Of a DNA stretch of 64,000 nt, positions 32,206-42,206 are shown piece after piece; the first letter of the stretch is position 1; each line of letters opens with the position of its first letter. Both the position numbers and the translations under genes were made by a program. The notes under the pieces are model-generated. The model searched no databases and was not told the origin of the DNA. It worked only from the letters and a program-made list of their open reading frames with translations. Origin of the DNA: Streptococcus constellatus. GTDB taxonomy: Bacteria; Bacillota; Bacilli; Lactobacillales; Streptococcaceae. The stretch spans positions 62,001 through 126,000 of the forward strand of contig NZ_CABHMZ010000026.1 in NCBI RefSeq assembly GCF_902167705.1. The letters run 5' to 3'.

Positions 32206-32652
32206 TCATATATCCAAATACACAATCAATGACGGCATTGTCTTACCATTAACATCTTCACCTTTAGCATTCGTACCCTTCTTAGTTGGTTCTGCCTTCA
32301 CTTCCTTGTAGACATAAGTTACATCGGTTACACCCTTAGTCACTTTGCCTTTTTCATTACCTTTTGTCTTTTCAGGAACAAGGTTATAAACTTTATCACC
32401 AGACTTAATGGCTGTTATCTTGTGGTCTGTTGTATCGTAGTCTTGCTTGTCTTGATAATCGACAACAACGTTACCATATTTTTCTGCAGGTTTTTCGACT
32501 TTGTCGTAGACATAGATAACTTGGGTTGTTCCTTCAACAACTCTGCCACTTTCTCTACCTTTAGTAGCTGTTCTGTCAATACGATAAGTAGTACCGTCTG
32601 CTGTTGTGATTGTAGTTGGTTTATGGTCTGTGGTATCGTAAGCAGTACCTAC
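32206..32652 (-). pseudogene. Remnant of a repeat-type streptococcal surface protein
   Basis: An open frame of 149 codons without a start codon. It encodes two imperfect repeats of the MucBP-like kind. Each has a YDTTDHK motif, a G-rich turn (KGRESGRVVEG or KGNEKGKVTKG) and an end TQVIYVYDK or TDVTYVYKE. After the second repeat comes a short segment ending MPSLIVYLDI and a TGA. There is no LPXTG anchor and no signal peptide. Upstream sequence (to the right) is replaced at 32,652 by conjugation module A. It looks like host DNA into which mobile DNA was joined; the missing N-terminal part would be expected beyond the other end of the insertion. Confidence 0.8.
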
Positions 32653-32885
32653 AGATTTCCCGGTGTAGAAAAAGCAGAATTATTACTCTCTCCGGTAACT
32701 CTTCCCGTATCCTCTGCTTTCTCCGTATCTTTATTCTTTTCTGTTGTTGTCTCTTCCACCACCGCTGTCGTTGTCTCTTCTGCCGGTGGATTTGCATTTG
32801 CATAAACAGTAGCAATGGACGTTCCCGAAATCATTGTTGCCGCCATAGCAATTATCAGAAGTTTCTTTACCACTTTATTCCTCAT
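32649..32885 (-). pseudogene. DUF4366 protein of module A, 3'-truncated
   Basis: Starts with a signal-peptide-like MRNKVVKKLLIIAMAAT, continues through a Thr/Glu-rich stretch, and stops after 78 residues at a TAG formed at the junction with the surface protein remnant. Its intact relative in module B is 234 residues with an exposed domain and a C-terminal membrane helix. Both of those are missing here. In module A it overlaps the DUF4315 gene by 11 nt. The family is found in Tn1549-type conjugative elements, and its function is unknown. Confidence 0.82.
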
Positions 32886-33204
32886 CGTCTAAAACCTCTC
32901 TTTCTGCCACCTGCCCCACAGGTGGTCTGTTATCGCTTTCTTTTTGGGGTGTCTCCTTGGTATCCTCCACTGTGATACCGCCGTCCTCATTCATCTGAAT
33001 CGTAACGGTTCCTTTCTGAATCCCGTCAAGCAGTACCAGTAACTCCCGGCTGTCCAGTTTCATAGAACGGAAAGATTTGATGATCTCCACATCTTCCATC
33101 TGTTGTTTTAATGTATTCTGCCGTTTCAGATGTTCCTGCAGCTCTGCGATCTTATCCTCTGTCTTCTGAATATCATCCAGAATCTTTTTTAATTTCATGT
33201 TCAT
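32875..33204 (-). CDS. DUF4315 family protein (module A)
   Basis: A small conjugative-element protein, 109 residues. The N-terminal 40 residues form a coiled coil (KKILDDIQKTEDKIAELQEH), followed by a short helix pair and an acidic disordered tail ending EREVLDDEE. The start at ATG 33204 was chosen for its GGAGGTGAC ribosome site; an in-frame ATG at 33300 lies inside the upstream gene. It occupies the same place as DUF4315 in module B. Function unknown. Confidence 0.85.
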   Translation of the reverse strand: MNMKLKKILDDIQKTEDKIAELQEHLKRQNTLKQQMEDVEIIKSFRSMKLDSRELLVLLDGIQKGTVTIQMNEDGGITVEDTKETPQKESDNRPPVGQVAEREVLDDEE

Positions 33205-33220
33205 CTGCCTGTCACCTCCT

Positions 33221-35689
33221 CTAATGCAGACGACCAAATGCCATAAAATGTTCCTGCCAGTAGGCACTTGCAATACTTGTGTATTGCACTGGCTTACCAC
33301 AATGAATCATCATGTTATTGCCAACATAGATTCCAACATGACTCGCTCCACTTGTGTTATAAGTGCCCTGGAAGAAGATCAAGTCTCCCGGTTTTGCTTC
33401 CGATGGAGATACCTGCGAACAGTGAGAACGAAGTCCGTCGGCAGTACATCTTCCAATATTCCATCCATTTCCACAATTATTGATAACCCAGCTTACAAAT
33501 CCGGAACAATCAAATCCACTTGGGGAATAACCACCCCAGACATAAGGAACTCCCAGATATTTCTCTGCTTCCCGGATCATCTTTGCAAACTGTGGATCAG
33601 ATAAAGCATCTGCCGGTATGGTATAACCAAAGCCTCCGCTTCCGGTGGGTATGCTGTTTAAGTCAAACAGGTAATCACGATTTCCATAATATTTGTTATA
33701 CGCATCGTATCTTTCCTGTTCTTCTTCCGTCATGCGGCTTCTCAATACGGTATCCAGATTGCGGTTTGTCATCGTTACATCCAGACGGTTTACTTCTTTC
33801 GTTGTCGTAACCTGCACTTCCTGGCTTCCATTGCTGTCTGCTATGTATGCCTCCCATGTCTGGTGTCCGTGTGCGGAAGCTGCTGCATGGTTATCATAAT
33901 AAACATCAAACTGAACACCATATCTTGCAAAAGCTCCGGTATCTTCTACTACATATTCCACGCCATTCATAACGACATGGGTTCCCATCGGTACAAAAGG
34001 ATTTGATGCATCTACTGCGATCGTATGATTGGCTGTCGGCATCGCACCGCTGGCTGTCGGTCCTCCACTCCACTGCCCACAGCAGATGGAGCAGTTACAA
34101 TACCCACTGGTGACAACCTGTCCAAGTGATTCTCCTACCCGGACTGTCTTTGTTTCAGTAACTGTCTCTCTGGTAGAATCTGTCGTAATACCATACTGCT
34201 GACGGAAAATGGACTCTATCTCCTCTGCCACTTCATCATAAGTAAAACCACCGTATTTTACTGTCAGATAAGAGATCAGCTGATATGGATTATGGCCAAT
34301 CTCATCAATCTGGTACCGGTATTCATCGTAATCCGGATGTGTGGATTCCATCTGATTGATCTGCGTATTTAAGGCTTCTTCTAATGCCCGGTATGCATTT
34401 TCAGCGGCATAAATGTCCTCATCTGTACTGGAATAACTGGTGGAAATAATGGCAGACGAAGCTCCCTGCAGGGATGCACTGCAGCTAGTAAAACTTGCTG
34501 CAATCAAGACAAAGATCAATCCAAATATAGCAACTGTAGCAAAAATCCCACGGTTTTGTGCCGCAATCATTTTGACCGCATCTTTCGCCTTTTCTGTAAA
34601 TTTCTGTGCTGAAGTGATCGCTGCATCCTTTGCCTTTTTACTCTGCTTTGCTGCCTGATACTGTTTCTGATAGCGTTTCTTCTGGAACAGTTTTTGCAAT
34701 GCAGATTTTCTTTTCTGCTCCGCTTCCTTCTTCACCATATTTTTTGCTTCATTTCCATAAACAGATTCAAACATCAGCCTGCTTTTTTCTGCTTCATCAA
34801 GAACGCTTTCTTTCAGTCTTTTTGACTGTTCCCTCCTTTGCTTTAAGCGTTCCCTTGTATAAATGGATTTTCTTGCAAGGCTTTCTCCTGCAAGCTCTGC
34901 CCGGTGTGCCCCTTCTACCGCAGCATTATCATCTTCTGCCTCATGGGTTTTCCAATGAGCCGCCGTAGCCGCAGCATCTTTCACCGCAGATGCAGAACTT
35001 CGGATACCGATACCGGCTCCATGTACCATGCCATCACTTTCATCGCCAAACGATAATCTGGAACTCTTTTTCCGCTGTTCTTTCAGCACACGTTCCCGCT
35101 TCGATTTGCCTTTGATCTCCTCTGAAAATCCATCCAGAGACTCTTCTGCCACTTCTGAAGTTTCCCTGTACCGGGCAGCTTCTCTCTTTGCCGTCTTGCT
35201 TTCTTCGGACGCCTCCTTTTCCTTCCGTCTTTCTTTTGACGCATAATCTCTGACCATCTTTTTCTTACGGAGATCCTGGCTGTCTGCAACCGTTTCCAGA
35301 TAAGCCCGTTCTCCCCTTGGCTGTCCACGGATGCTCTCACTGCGAAATGCGGATTTCGTTGCAGCTGTGCTTTCATCGGCTACTTGTTCCCCATCCAGTT
35401 TTCCATCTATATCTTGTTCTGACTTCTCATCCAGTACAGTTTCTCTACTATATCTGGTTTTTGGGGAACTCTTCTCCGAATGTTCTGTTTCCATTTTTTC
35501 ATTGCTATGCTCACGCCTTCTCTTACTGAAATCCAGTTCATCCTTTTTTTCACTACGGGAAACCTCTGTATCCATGTCCCGTCCAGTGATCCTTTTTTCT
35601 TCTTTATTCCGAAGATTCTCTTCTCTAAGACCATCACGGCTCATCTTCTGGACGGTTTTATCTCTCGCCTTATACTCATGCTCCTGCAA
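33221..35689 (-). CDS. Conjugative element cell-wall hydrolase, 3D plus NlpC/P60 domains (module A)
   Basis: Probably opens peptidoglycan for the conjugation channel. It has 822 residues: a long basic, disordered N-terminal part (1-370), one membrane helix at about 375-400, and a conserved stalk with ESTHPDYDEYRYQIDEIGHN. A 3D-type domain at about 520-610 has CNCSICCGQW and VEDTGAFARYG. A C-terminal NlpC/P60 domain at about 705-822 carries the nucleophile Cys in GFDCSGFVSW and the His in ASHVGIYVG. Module B has a homologous stalk but a CHAP domain instead. The family is often annotated CD1108-like. Confidence 0.88.
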   Translation of the reverse strand: MQEHEYKARDKTVQKMSRDGLREENLRNKEEKRITGRDMDTEVSRSEKKDELDFSKRRREHSNEKMETEHSEKSSPKTRYSRETVLDEKSEQDIDGKLDGEQVADESTAATKSAFRSESIRGQPRGERAYLETVADSQDLRKKKMVRDYASKERRKEKEASEESKTAKREAARYRETSEVAEESLDGFSEEIKGKSKRERVLKEQRKKSSRLSFGDESDGMVHGAGIGIRSSASAVKDAAATAAHWKTHEAEDDNAAVEGAHRAELAGESLARKSIYTRERLKQRREQSKRLKESVLDEAEKSRLMFESVYGNEAKNMVKKEAEQKRKSALQKLFQKKRYQKQYQAAKQSKKAKDAAITSAQKFTEKAKDAVKMIAAQNRGIFATVAIFGLIFVLIAASFTSCSASLQGASSAIISTSYSSTDEDIYAAENAYRALEEALNTQINQMESTHPDYDEYRYQIDEIGHNPYQLISYLTVKYGGFTYDEVAEEIESIFRQQYGITTDSTRETVTETKTVRVGESLGQVVTSGYCNCSICCGQWSGGPTASGAMPTANHTIAVDASNPFVPMGTHVVMNGVEYVVEDTGAFARYGVQFDVYYDNHAAASAHGHQTWEAYIADSNGSQEVQVTTTKEVNRLDVTMTNRNLDTVLRSRMTEEEQERYDAYNKYYGNRDYLFDLNSIPTGSGGFGYTIPADALSDPQFAKMIREAEKYLGVPYVWGGYSPSGFDCSGFVSWVINNCGNGWNIGRCTADGLRSHCSQVSPSEAKPGDLIFFQGTYNTSGASHVGIYVGNNMMIHCGKPVQYTSIASAYWQEHFMAFGRLH

Positions 35690-35718
35690 ATCTCACCATC
35701 CCCTTTACTGTTTACCTG

Positions 35719-36045
35719 TTATTCTGCTTTATCCTGATAGTTCTCCCATTTTTCCAGTACCTCATCTGCCAGTCCTGCAATGGAATCTGTCAGCTTATCT
35801 GTAAGTCTTTCACTCAATGTTCCTCTTGCAGCCAGACAGGAAGTAATCCCCATAAAGTCAATCAGTTCCGCTAAATACAGCAGATCATCTAACATCTCGC
35901 CAAACACCTCCTCCCCGTTACTGTCCTTTCCTTTTTCTAAAAGTTCTTTATAATTGTCTGCACAGATCCTCTCTGCAAATACACAGCAAGGTTCTCCATT
36001 GCATCTCTCAAAATTCGTATAATCTCTCATATAATGATCCTCCAT
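35719..36045 (-). CDS. Unrecognised 108-residue protein (module A)
   Basis: I do not recognise a named family. It is acidic, soluble and mostly helical, with a Cys-rich start (CNGEPCCVFAERIC) that could bind metal or form disulfides. It sits between virB4 and the wall hydrolase, the slot that holds a DNA methyltransferase in module B. It is likely an accessory gene of the conjugation operon. The ribosome site ATGGAGGATC precedes the ATG. The start could also be the ATG five codons later. Confidence 0.65.
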   Translation of the reverse strand: MEDHYMRDYTNFERCNGEPCCVFAERICADNYKELLEKGKDSNGEEVFGEMLDDLLYLAELIDFMGITSCLAARGTLSERLTDKLTDSIAGLADEVLEKWENYQDKAE

Positions 36046-36126
36046 TTCATTTTTGGGCAGAAAAAAGGCCGGAAATCCTTTCCCGGCTCATCCCCTGTTT
36101 TTGTTCTATTTTGTTTTTTATATTTT

Positions 36127-38948
36127 TTAATCGTCTCTTTCTCCGATACCAAGTTTTTTACGCTTCTCTACCTCATCTGGCTTAGAAGTCATCAACGCAT
36201 ACAGCATCAGAGAATTATCAAATTTATCCTTAAACGGGATAATGGTACTGCCATAAAAGACCAGTCCCTCACCTTCTCCACTGTTGGTAACATAAGAAAG
36301 CTGATGTGGTGAAATGTTCAGCTGCTTTGCAAGAATCTGCCTGTCACCGGATGCCTGGTTTAACATCAGGATAAAGTCAGAGTTTTCAAAGATATTTTCT
36401 ATCTCACGGCTGGCAAGCAGGTCTTTTACGTTCTGTGTGATACCCGTCGGAATACCGCCCCATTTACGGAATCGCTTCCAGATCTCCACACTGTACGCAG
36501 CTGTCTGCTCTTCTTTTAAAAGCAGATGAAACTCATCAATATAGTATCTGGTACTCTTATTCGCTGAACGGTTAATCGTTACCCTGTTCCATACCTGATC
36601 CTGTACGATCAGCATCCCAAGCTTTTTCAGCTGTTTGCCCAAGTCTTTGATGTCGAAACATACCATGCGGTTATTCAGTTCCACGTTGGTTCTGTGGTTG
36701 AATACTCTCAAAGAACCATTAACGTAGATTTCCAATGCAGTCGCAAGACGCTGTGCTTCCTGTTCCTTCTGCTCACGGAGAAGATTATATAAATCTTCTA
36801 AGATCGGCATCTTTTCCGGTACCGGGTCAGAAAGGAAGTCCTGATACACCAGACGCACACAACGGTCAATAACTGTTTTTTCTACCGGCTCCAGTCCATT
36901 TTTTCCACCAACTACCAACTCACAAAGAGACAGGATAAAGTCGGACTTTAAGGAAAATGGGTCATCATCGTCTGCATAATCCAGATTGATGTCCATCGGA
37001 TTGATATAATCATGGCTGGTTGGTGAAATGCGGATAACCTGTCCATGAAATGCCCGGAACAACGGATAATACTCTCCTTCCGGATCACACACGATAATGT
37101 CATCTTTTGTCACGATAAATGCGTTGGTAATCTCACGCTTTGCCGCAAATGACTTACCGGCACCCGGTGTACCCAAAATCAAACCATTCGGGTTTTTCAG
37201 TTTCTTTCTGTCTGCCATGATCAGATTATTGGAAAGGGCATTTAAACCATAGTAAATGGATTCCCCACCCATAAACAATTCCTGTGTGGTAAACGGAACA
37301 AAGATTGCCGTAGATGTTGTGGTAAGTGCCCTTTTGATTGGCACAAGATTCATGGCAAGCGGCAGGCAGCTCATAAGCCCCGGCTCCTGCTGATAATCCA
37401 GACGTTTCAATGCACAGTTATATTTCTGTGCAATACCGGCAGTCTGGAATACGACATTTTCAAGCTCCTGCTTTGTCTCTGCCGTATTTAAAAACAGTGC
37501 CGTTACAAGGAACATCCTCTCATTCCTGGACTGTAAATCTTCCAGAAGTCTCTTGGCTTCCCCGCCATATGTATTTAAGTCTGATGGGATAATGTCCATG
37601 TCATATCCGGCACGAACTGCCTTTTTCTGCTCCTCAATCTTCATCCGGTTAATATCGGTCACCTTGCTCTTTACCAGCTTGATCGCTTTCATCTGGTCAA
37701 TGGACTGGATATGGAAATTCACCATAAGGTTACTGTCCATCTCCAAAAACTCTGCCAGCATCTTGTCCGTAAGCTCTGGGGCAAGAATCTGAAGATAAGA
37801 AACGGCTCCTATTGTCCACCCATCTGAAAGTCTTTTCCATTCTTAAATACGAAGCTGGTCGGTGCGATATAATCCTTTGTGCCAAGACCTGTCCGAATTA
37901 CCTCATCATAAGAAAAATGGAAAGGGACTTTACTATCCTGATTGAATGTCTCGTACATGATCTGCAGCCTTTCCGTTCCATTCAGCGGATAAGCTGTCAC
38001 TCCAAGAATCTTGAAGTTATTCATAATATCCGACTCGATACGTTCCAGCTTCGGTCGTGCTTCCCGGATATTCTCTGCTTCAATACCAAACGTAATATAC
38101 TTGGTACGCATCAGACCATTATTTCCTTTCGCCAGTTGATTATTAAGCATCTGTGCAAATTCCATACGCAGATCATCAAACTCATCCTCCTGCGGATTGA
38201 TATGGATAACCTTTTCATACTCCGCCATGTTGCTGTGCTGATTGATAAAGGAAAGCTGAAAATGAATCGTGCTGTCAAAATAATTTAAGAAGTCGCACCA
38301 GTTTTCAAAGATTGCATTTTTATCCTCATTCTGAGCTAACTGGTAGTTGATGTCATAAAAACGGATGGTCTTGGAATAAAATTTATCCTGCACCCTGCAG
38401 ATACCATCTCTCCCCATCTCATGATAAGGAATGGACTGCTGTGCTGTAATCCGTTTATCTTTGGCAGTATTTGCCACTTTCTTTTCAGTGGTTCCACCTT
38501 TTCCTCCTGAAACCTTCTTCCCTTCCAGCTGCTGTCTTGGCGGTGCTGTAGCTGAACTGCTCTTTTTCTTCTTTGCACTTTTCTTTGCTTCACGCATTGC
38601 CTGTTTCTCTGCTTTTGCCGCAAGCTTCGCTTCTTTCTTCGCATTTTTCTTATCCGCTTTTTCATGCTCTTTATGAAGTTTCGCTTCATATTTCTGTGCC
38701 CTTTTCAAAGCCTTCTTTTCCCGGCGGGTCAGCTTCCTGTTTGGTCGGCGTACCCCTCTCTGTCTTTCCAATGCTTCATAACCCGTTACCATTGGCTCAC
38801 TGTGCAGTCTGCCGCTTACCGGCTTACTGCTGACCGCCGGATCTGGAATATCATCTCCACCATCCTCTTCATCCAGCCAGTAATCATTTGGATAACGTTC
38901 TTCTTCCAATCTCTGCGGTGGCTGTCTATCGTTTTTTCTTTTTAACAC
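36127..38948 (-). pseudogene. virB4: VirB4-type conjugation ATPase (module A), frameshifted
   Basis: The secretion ATPase that energises the type IV channel. Walker A GTPGAGKSFAAKRE and Walker B region TRYYIDEFHLLLKEE are intact. The frame breaks at about 37,816-37,821: the first part ends at a TAG after DFQMGG, while the next frame continues IGAVSYLQILAPEL exactly as the module B copy does. One missing base, most likely a G in a GGG run, explains this. A GTG start at 38948 has GGGAGG and gives 941 codons if repaired. The N-terminus has a long Lys/Ala-rich extension absent from module B. A sequencing error is possible. Confidence 0.85.
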
Positions 38949-39300
38949 TCTTTTGTCCTCCCTTCTTTTTTCTGACCATGATAAATTTCTTCTCATACAG
39001 ATTTTCCATCTGATACTTTCGTACCGGAGGACGGATAAATTTCACGGTGATCATATTTTTCAAAACCTTTTCTAACGGAAGTCCATCCTTTTCATACATG
39101 GCAAATAAAAATGCCGGAAGCATCAAAAGGCACATCCCGGTGGCTGCGTTACTGGAACCGATGATTCCTCTGGTAAGGAAATAAAATGGTACTCCCACTG
39201 CCGCCGCAATCCCAAAACAGATCAGCTGCCGTTTGGTCAGGTTGAAGATGATCTTATTTTTGACCTTGGTTAAGTCCTTAGGCACTGATACAAATGCCAT
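38926..39300 (-). CDS. PrgI family mating-channel membrane protein (module A)
   Basis: A 124-residue protein with two adjacent membrane helices at about residues 28-45 and 50-72, starting MAFVSVPKDLTKVKNKIIFN. PrgI/TcpE-like proteins sit next to VirB4 and help form the inner-membrane part of Gram-positive conjugation channels. Its 3' end overlaps the GTG start of virB4 by 23 nt. A C-terminal basic tail has KKKGGQKSVKKKKR. Confidence 0.87.
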   Translation of the reverse strand: MAFVSVPKDLTKVKNKIIFNLTKRQLICFGIAAAVGVPFYFLTRGIIGSSNAATGMCLLMLPAFLFAMYEKDGLPLEKVLKNMITVKFIRPPVRKYQMENLYEKKFIMVRKKKGGQKSVKKKKR

Positions 39301-39317
39301 CGCCAGTTCCCCCTTTC

Positions 39318-40187
39318 TTAGTGAGCGTTAAAGATACTACGGGCAAAATTTCCTGTTTTCATCAAACTGAAACAAAGGATTACCGTGTATGCCATCACGC
39401 CGAACAATGCAGAATGTATGTTATCTGACATCTGGATATTCGCTACTAAGACTGCGTAAATTCCCACGCAGACCATCATAAAGAATCCCTGAAATGCCAG
39501 TGCAAACAATCCACGAAGATAGTTGTTTCCAATCTGCCCCCATTCCCGGTTAGACATGGTTGCAAATGGAATAACTCCAACGGACGAATAGAGATAGATT
39601 TCAATCATACGCCCATACAAAATCACTGTAATAAAGACTGAGATAACCTTCATACACAGGCTCACAAGCATCGTTTCCAGTGCCAGTATGACAAGTTCAC
39701 CGATTTCCATAGATTCCATTGCCGTTTCCATCGTGGTAATCATCGTATCTATATTGATCGCTGTATCGGAACTGATGACACCAGCGGCCCGGCTCACTAC
39801 TGACTGCCCGACATCAAATACCGCCATGGTAATCGTGAAAGTATGGCTGACGATCCAGACTGCTACCCACATCTTGAAAAAATATTTAAAGAACATCCAT
39901 GTATCAATGTCATGCATATTGTTCTTTTCTGTTAACATGGAAATCAGCTCATAACAAAGCACAAAGGTAATAATCATACCGGCAATCGGTACAATGACCG
40001 AATCGGAAAGATTTTGTATCATGCTGAAAATGTTCCCATTCCAGCCCTGCGGTGTCTGCCCAACCTGAGCAGCAATCTGACCGGTCTTTTCATTGACATC
40101 GGTATACATTGTTGTCAGGTTGGAACTTACCATGCCTGTCAGAAGATTCCTCATCCATTCTTCAATCGCTTCAAATATCCGATCCAT
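39318..40187 (-). CDS. VirB6/TrbL-like polytopic conjugation protein (module A)
   Basis: A 289-residue protein with about six to eight membrane segments and an N-terminal amphipathic region containing VGQTPQGWNGNIFSMIQNLS. It forms the membrane core of the DNA-transfer channel in Tn1549-type elements. It is closely similar in length and sequence to the module B copy, including the ending KTGNFARSIFNAH. The spacing to PrgI is 17 nt. Confidence 0.88.
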   Translation of the reverse strand: MDRIFEAIEEWMRNLLTGMVSSNLTTMYTDVNEKTGQIAAQVGQTPQGWNGNIFSMIQNLSDSVIVPIAGMIITFVLCYELISMLTEKNNMHDIDTWMFFKYFFKMWVAVWIVSHTFTITMAVFDVGQSVVSRAAGVISSDTAINIDTMITTMETAMESMEIGELVILALETMLVSLCMKVISVFITVILYGRMIEIYLYSSVGVIPFATMSNREWGQIGNNYLRGLFALAFQGFFMMVCVGIYAVLVANIQMSDNIHSALFGVMAYTVILCFSLMKTGNFARSIFNAH

Positions 40188-40210
40188 GAGTCATCTCCCT
40201 CCTAAGTTTC

Positions 40211-40426
40211 TCAGCTAAACAAACCGGAAAGTAACGGCACAAGCTGGGTGCCGATCAAAACAACACCACCTCCCGCCATCAGCTGCTTAATCCCCTGGGA
40301 TTTCGCACCTGGGTTGTCATTGCCATATCCTTCCAGCAGGTTGATAACACCCCATACTGCAAGACCAGCTCCGATTGCTACTACAAGAGTCTGTAAAATA
40401 TTAATTGCCTGATTAAAAAACGCCAT
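40211..40426 (-). CDS. Maff2 family small membrane protein (module A)
   Basis: A 71-residue protein with two hydrophobic helices separated by the loop YGNDNPGAKSQGIKQLMAG. It is nearly identical to the module B copy. The family is found only in this conjugation gene order, and it resembles small pilin-like VirB2 subunits (inference). AAAGGAGACAAC precedes the ATG. Confidence 0.88.
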   Translation of the reverse strand: MAFFNQAINILQTLVVAIGAGLAVWGVINLLEGYGNDNPGAKSQGIKQLMAGGGVVLIGTQLVPLLSGLFS

Positions 40427-40567
40427 AGTCGTTGTCTCCTTTCAAATCATTGCTTTTCATCAGTTTCTATCTGTGTTTTAAGAAGTTCCTTCCGGCTCTG
40501 CCCTTACGGGCGGTCTTTCATGTACTCTCAAATCCATCACCTCCCAGTAAAAGGCAAAGAAAAAGAG

Positions 40568-41878
40568 CTATGTGTCCAAATCTTTCACATGCTCTGCTTC
40601 CTTGTTCTCTGTATTTAATTCTTCTGCCAGACTTTCCTCTGAAAAGGCATACAGATCAAATTCCTGTGTCCTTGTCAGCTTCACTTCCATCCGATGCCGC
40701 ATATATGCTTCCACATCAAATTCATTTTTCTTATCATAGTCCGACAATTCCTTGTATCGTTTATGCTTGGTAATATCGAACTTGTCACTGAAAAATGGTC
40801 TGACACCTCTCAGCTGAAGGATACATTTACTGCCATCCATGACCGCAAGCTCGTCCCGGCTCATCAATTCCTTTCCTGTTTTCTGATAATTCATCCCATA
40901 AGAACGGCTCTGCCCACGGGTATCAGAAGTGTTGTATAAATCAATCGTTTCCTTTCCCAGTGTCTCGGAAATCTCCTTTAAGGTCGAATTTTCCTTTCCT
41001 CCAAGGAACAACATTGTATCGCAGTTACCTAAAATGGTTTCAGCAGCATCTTTATAAATGGTCTTGAGCTGTGACTGCGACTGGAGGATAATGGATGCTG
41101 AAATCTCACGGCTACGAATAGTTGCAATCAGTTTGTCAAATTTCGGAATTTGTCCGATATTTGCAAATTCATCAGCTAATATTCTGACATGATATGGTAA
41201 TCGTCCATGGTGTACATCGTCTGCCCTGTCACATAACAGGTTAAATAACTGGCTGTACATCATTGCCACAACAAAGTTAAACGTATCATCGGTATCTGAA
41301 ATAATGATAAACAATGCTGTTCTCTGATCTCCTACCATATCCAGTTCCATTTCATCATAGCTCATGATCTCACGAAGCTCCGCAATATCAAATGGTGCCA
41401 GCCTTGCTCCACAGCTAATAAGAATCGACTTCGCCGTTTTGCCGGCGGCTAATTCATATTTCTTATACTGACGTACTGCAAAGTGTTCCGGTTCTTCTTT
41501 CTCCAGTTCCTCAAACAGCATATCTACTGCATTTTTAAATGTCTCATCATCTTCCCTTGTTTCCGATGCGTTGATAAATTCAAGCAGCGTCGCAAAGTTC
41601 TGTTCCTCCTCCGGTGCTTCATACCAGATATAGCCAATCAATGCACAGTACAGAAGCCTTTCTGCCTTCGTCCAGAAATCCTCACTGGACTTCTCCCCTT
41701 CCCCTTTGGTGTTTACCATGATAGTATTCACCAGTTTCAGAATATCTTTTTCTGAATGGATATAGTGGAACGGGTTATAATGCATACTCTTGGAAAAATT
41801 GATCGTATTCAATACTTTCACTTTATATCCATGCCGTACCAGCATCTTTCCGCACTCAATGATGATCGTTCCCTTTGG
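40568..41878 (-). pseudogene. virD4: VirD4 coupling protein (module A), 5'-truncated
   Basis: Encodes the C-terminal three quarters of a TraG/VirD4 coupling ATPase, from PKGTIIIEC to the end. Walker B (HVRILADEFANIG) and the sensor region SASIILQSQSQL are present. The N-terminal membrane helices and Walker A are missing. The reading stops matching module B's VirD4 exactly at its TDPKGT motif, where the AT-rich mobilizable element begins. Without Walker A the protein cannot couple DNA. An internal ATG at 41845 could still give a fragment. Confidence 0.9.
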
Positions 41879-41919
41879 GAAGATTTGTCAAGGACATAAA
41901 CAAAATTTCTTTGATAAAT

Positions 41920-42084
41920 TTATATCTTCTCCGTTTCTCTCTTGATTAACTTTAGTATTTTATCCTTGTATTTTTCGCCTGTACCTTGCTTGAAATGTAG
42001 GTTTACAGTATATTTTGTCTTCCCAATATCCATTATTAACTGTTTATGTGGTGGTTCTTTTATTTCTCTTTTTTCTTCTTCCAT
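41920..42084 (-). CDS. tnpW: TnpW-like transposon-encoded protein
   Basis: A 54-residue basic protein starting MEEEKREIKEPPHKQLIMDI, matching the TnpW family of Tn4451-type elements (PF14202, from memory). It is the last gene before the element's left boundary, the same position as in Tn4451. GGAGGACTT precedes the ATG at 42084. Function is unknown; TnpW is not needed for Tn4451 excision in published work. Confidence 0.82.
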   Translation of the reverse strand: MEEEKREIKEPPHKQLIMDIGKTKYTVNLHFKQGTGEKYKDKILKLIKRETEKI

Positions 42085-42105
42085 AAGTCCTCCTTTCTGC
42101 TTTTA

Positions 42106-42203
42106 GACAAAGAAAAAACAGTAAATCTTTTTTGACTTACTGTTCTGTGAACTGCTATGTTATAGCCTATGTTTAGTTGTTTAGGTTAGACAAACTGGGA
42201 TTT
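42106..42203. repeat. Direct repeat copy 1 with hairpin (upstream of tnpW)
   Basis: About 98 bp, similar to 44,883-44,968: it starts (A/G)CAAAGAAAAAACAGTAAA, has a TTACTGT arm, and ends CAAACTGGGATTT. The stem ACAGTAA / TTACTGT spans 42,118-42,143 and on the minus strand is followed by TTTTTTC. It lies immediately upstream of the tnpW ribosome site. Confidence 0.75.
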
Positions 42204-42206
42204 GTT

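Noticed and set aside
40450-40560. Tiny gene between virD4 and Maff2 of module A
   Set aside because: A GGAGGTGATGG precedes about 18 codons on minus, but there is no counterpart in module B, so it is not supported.
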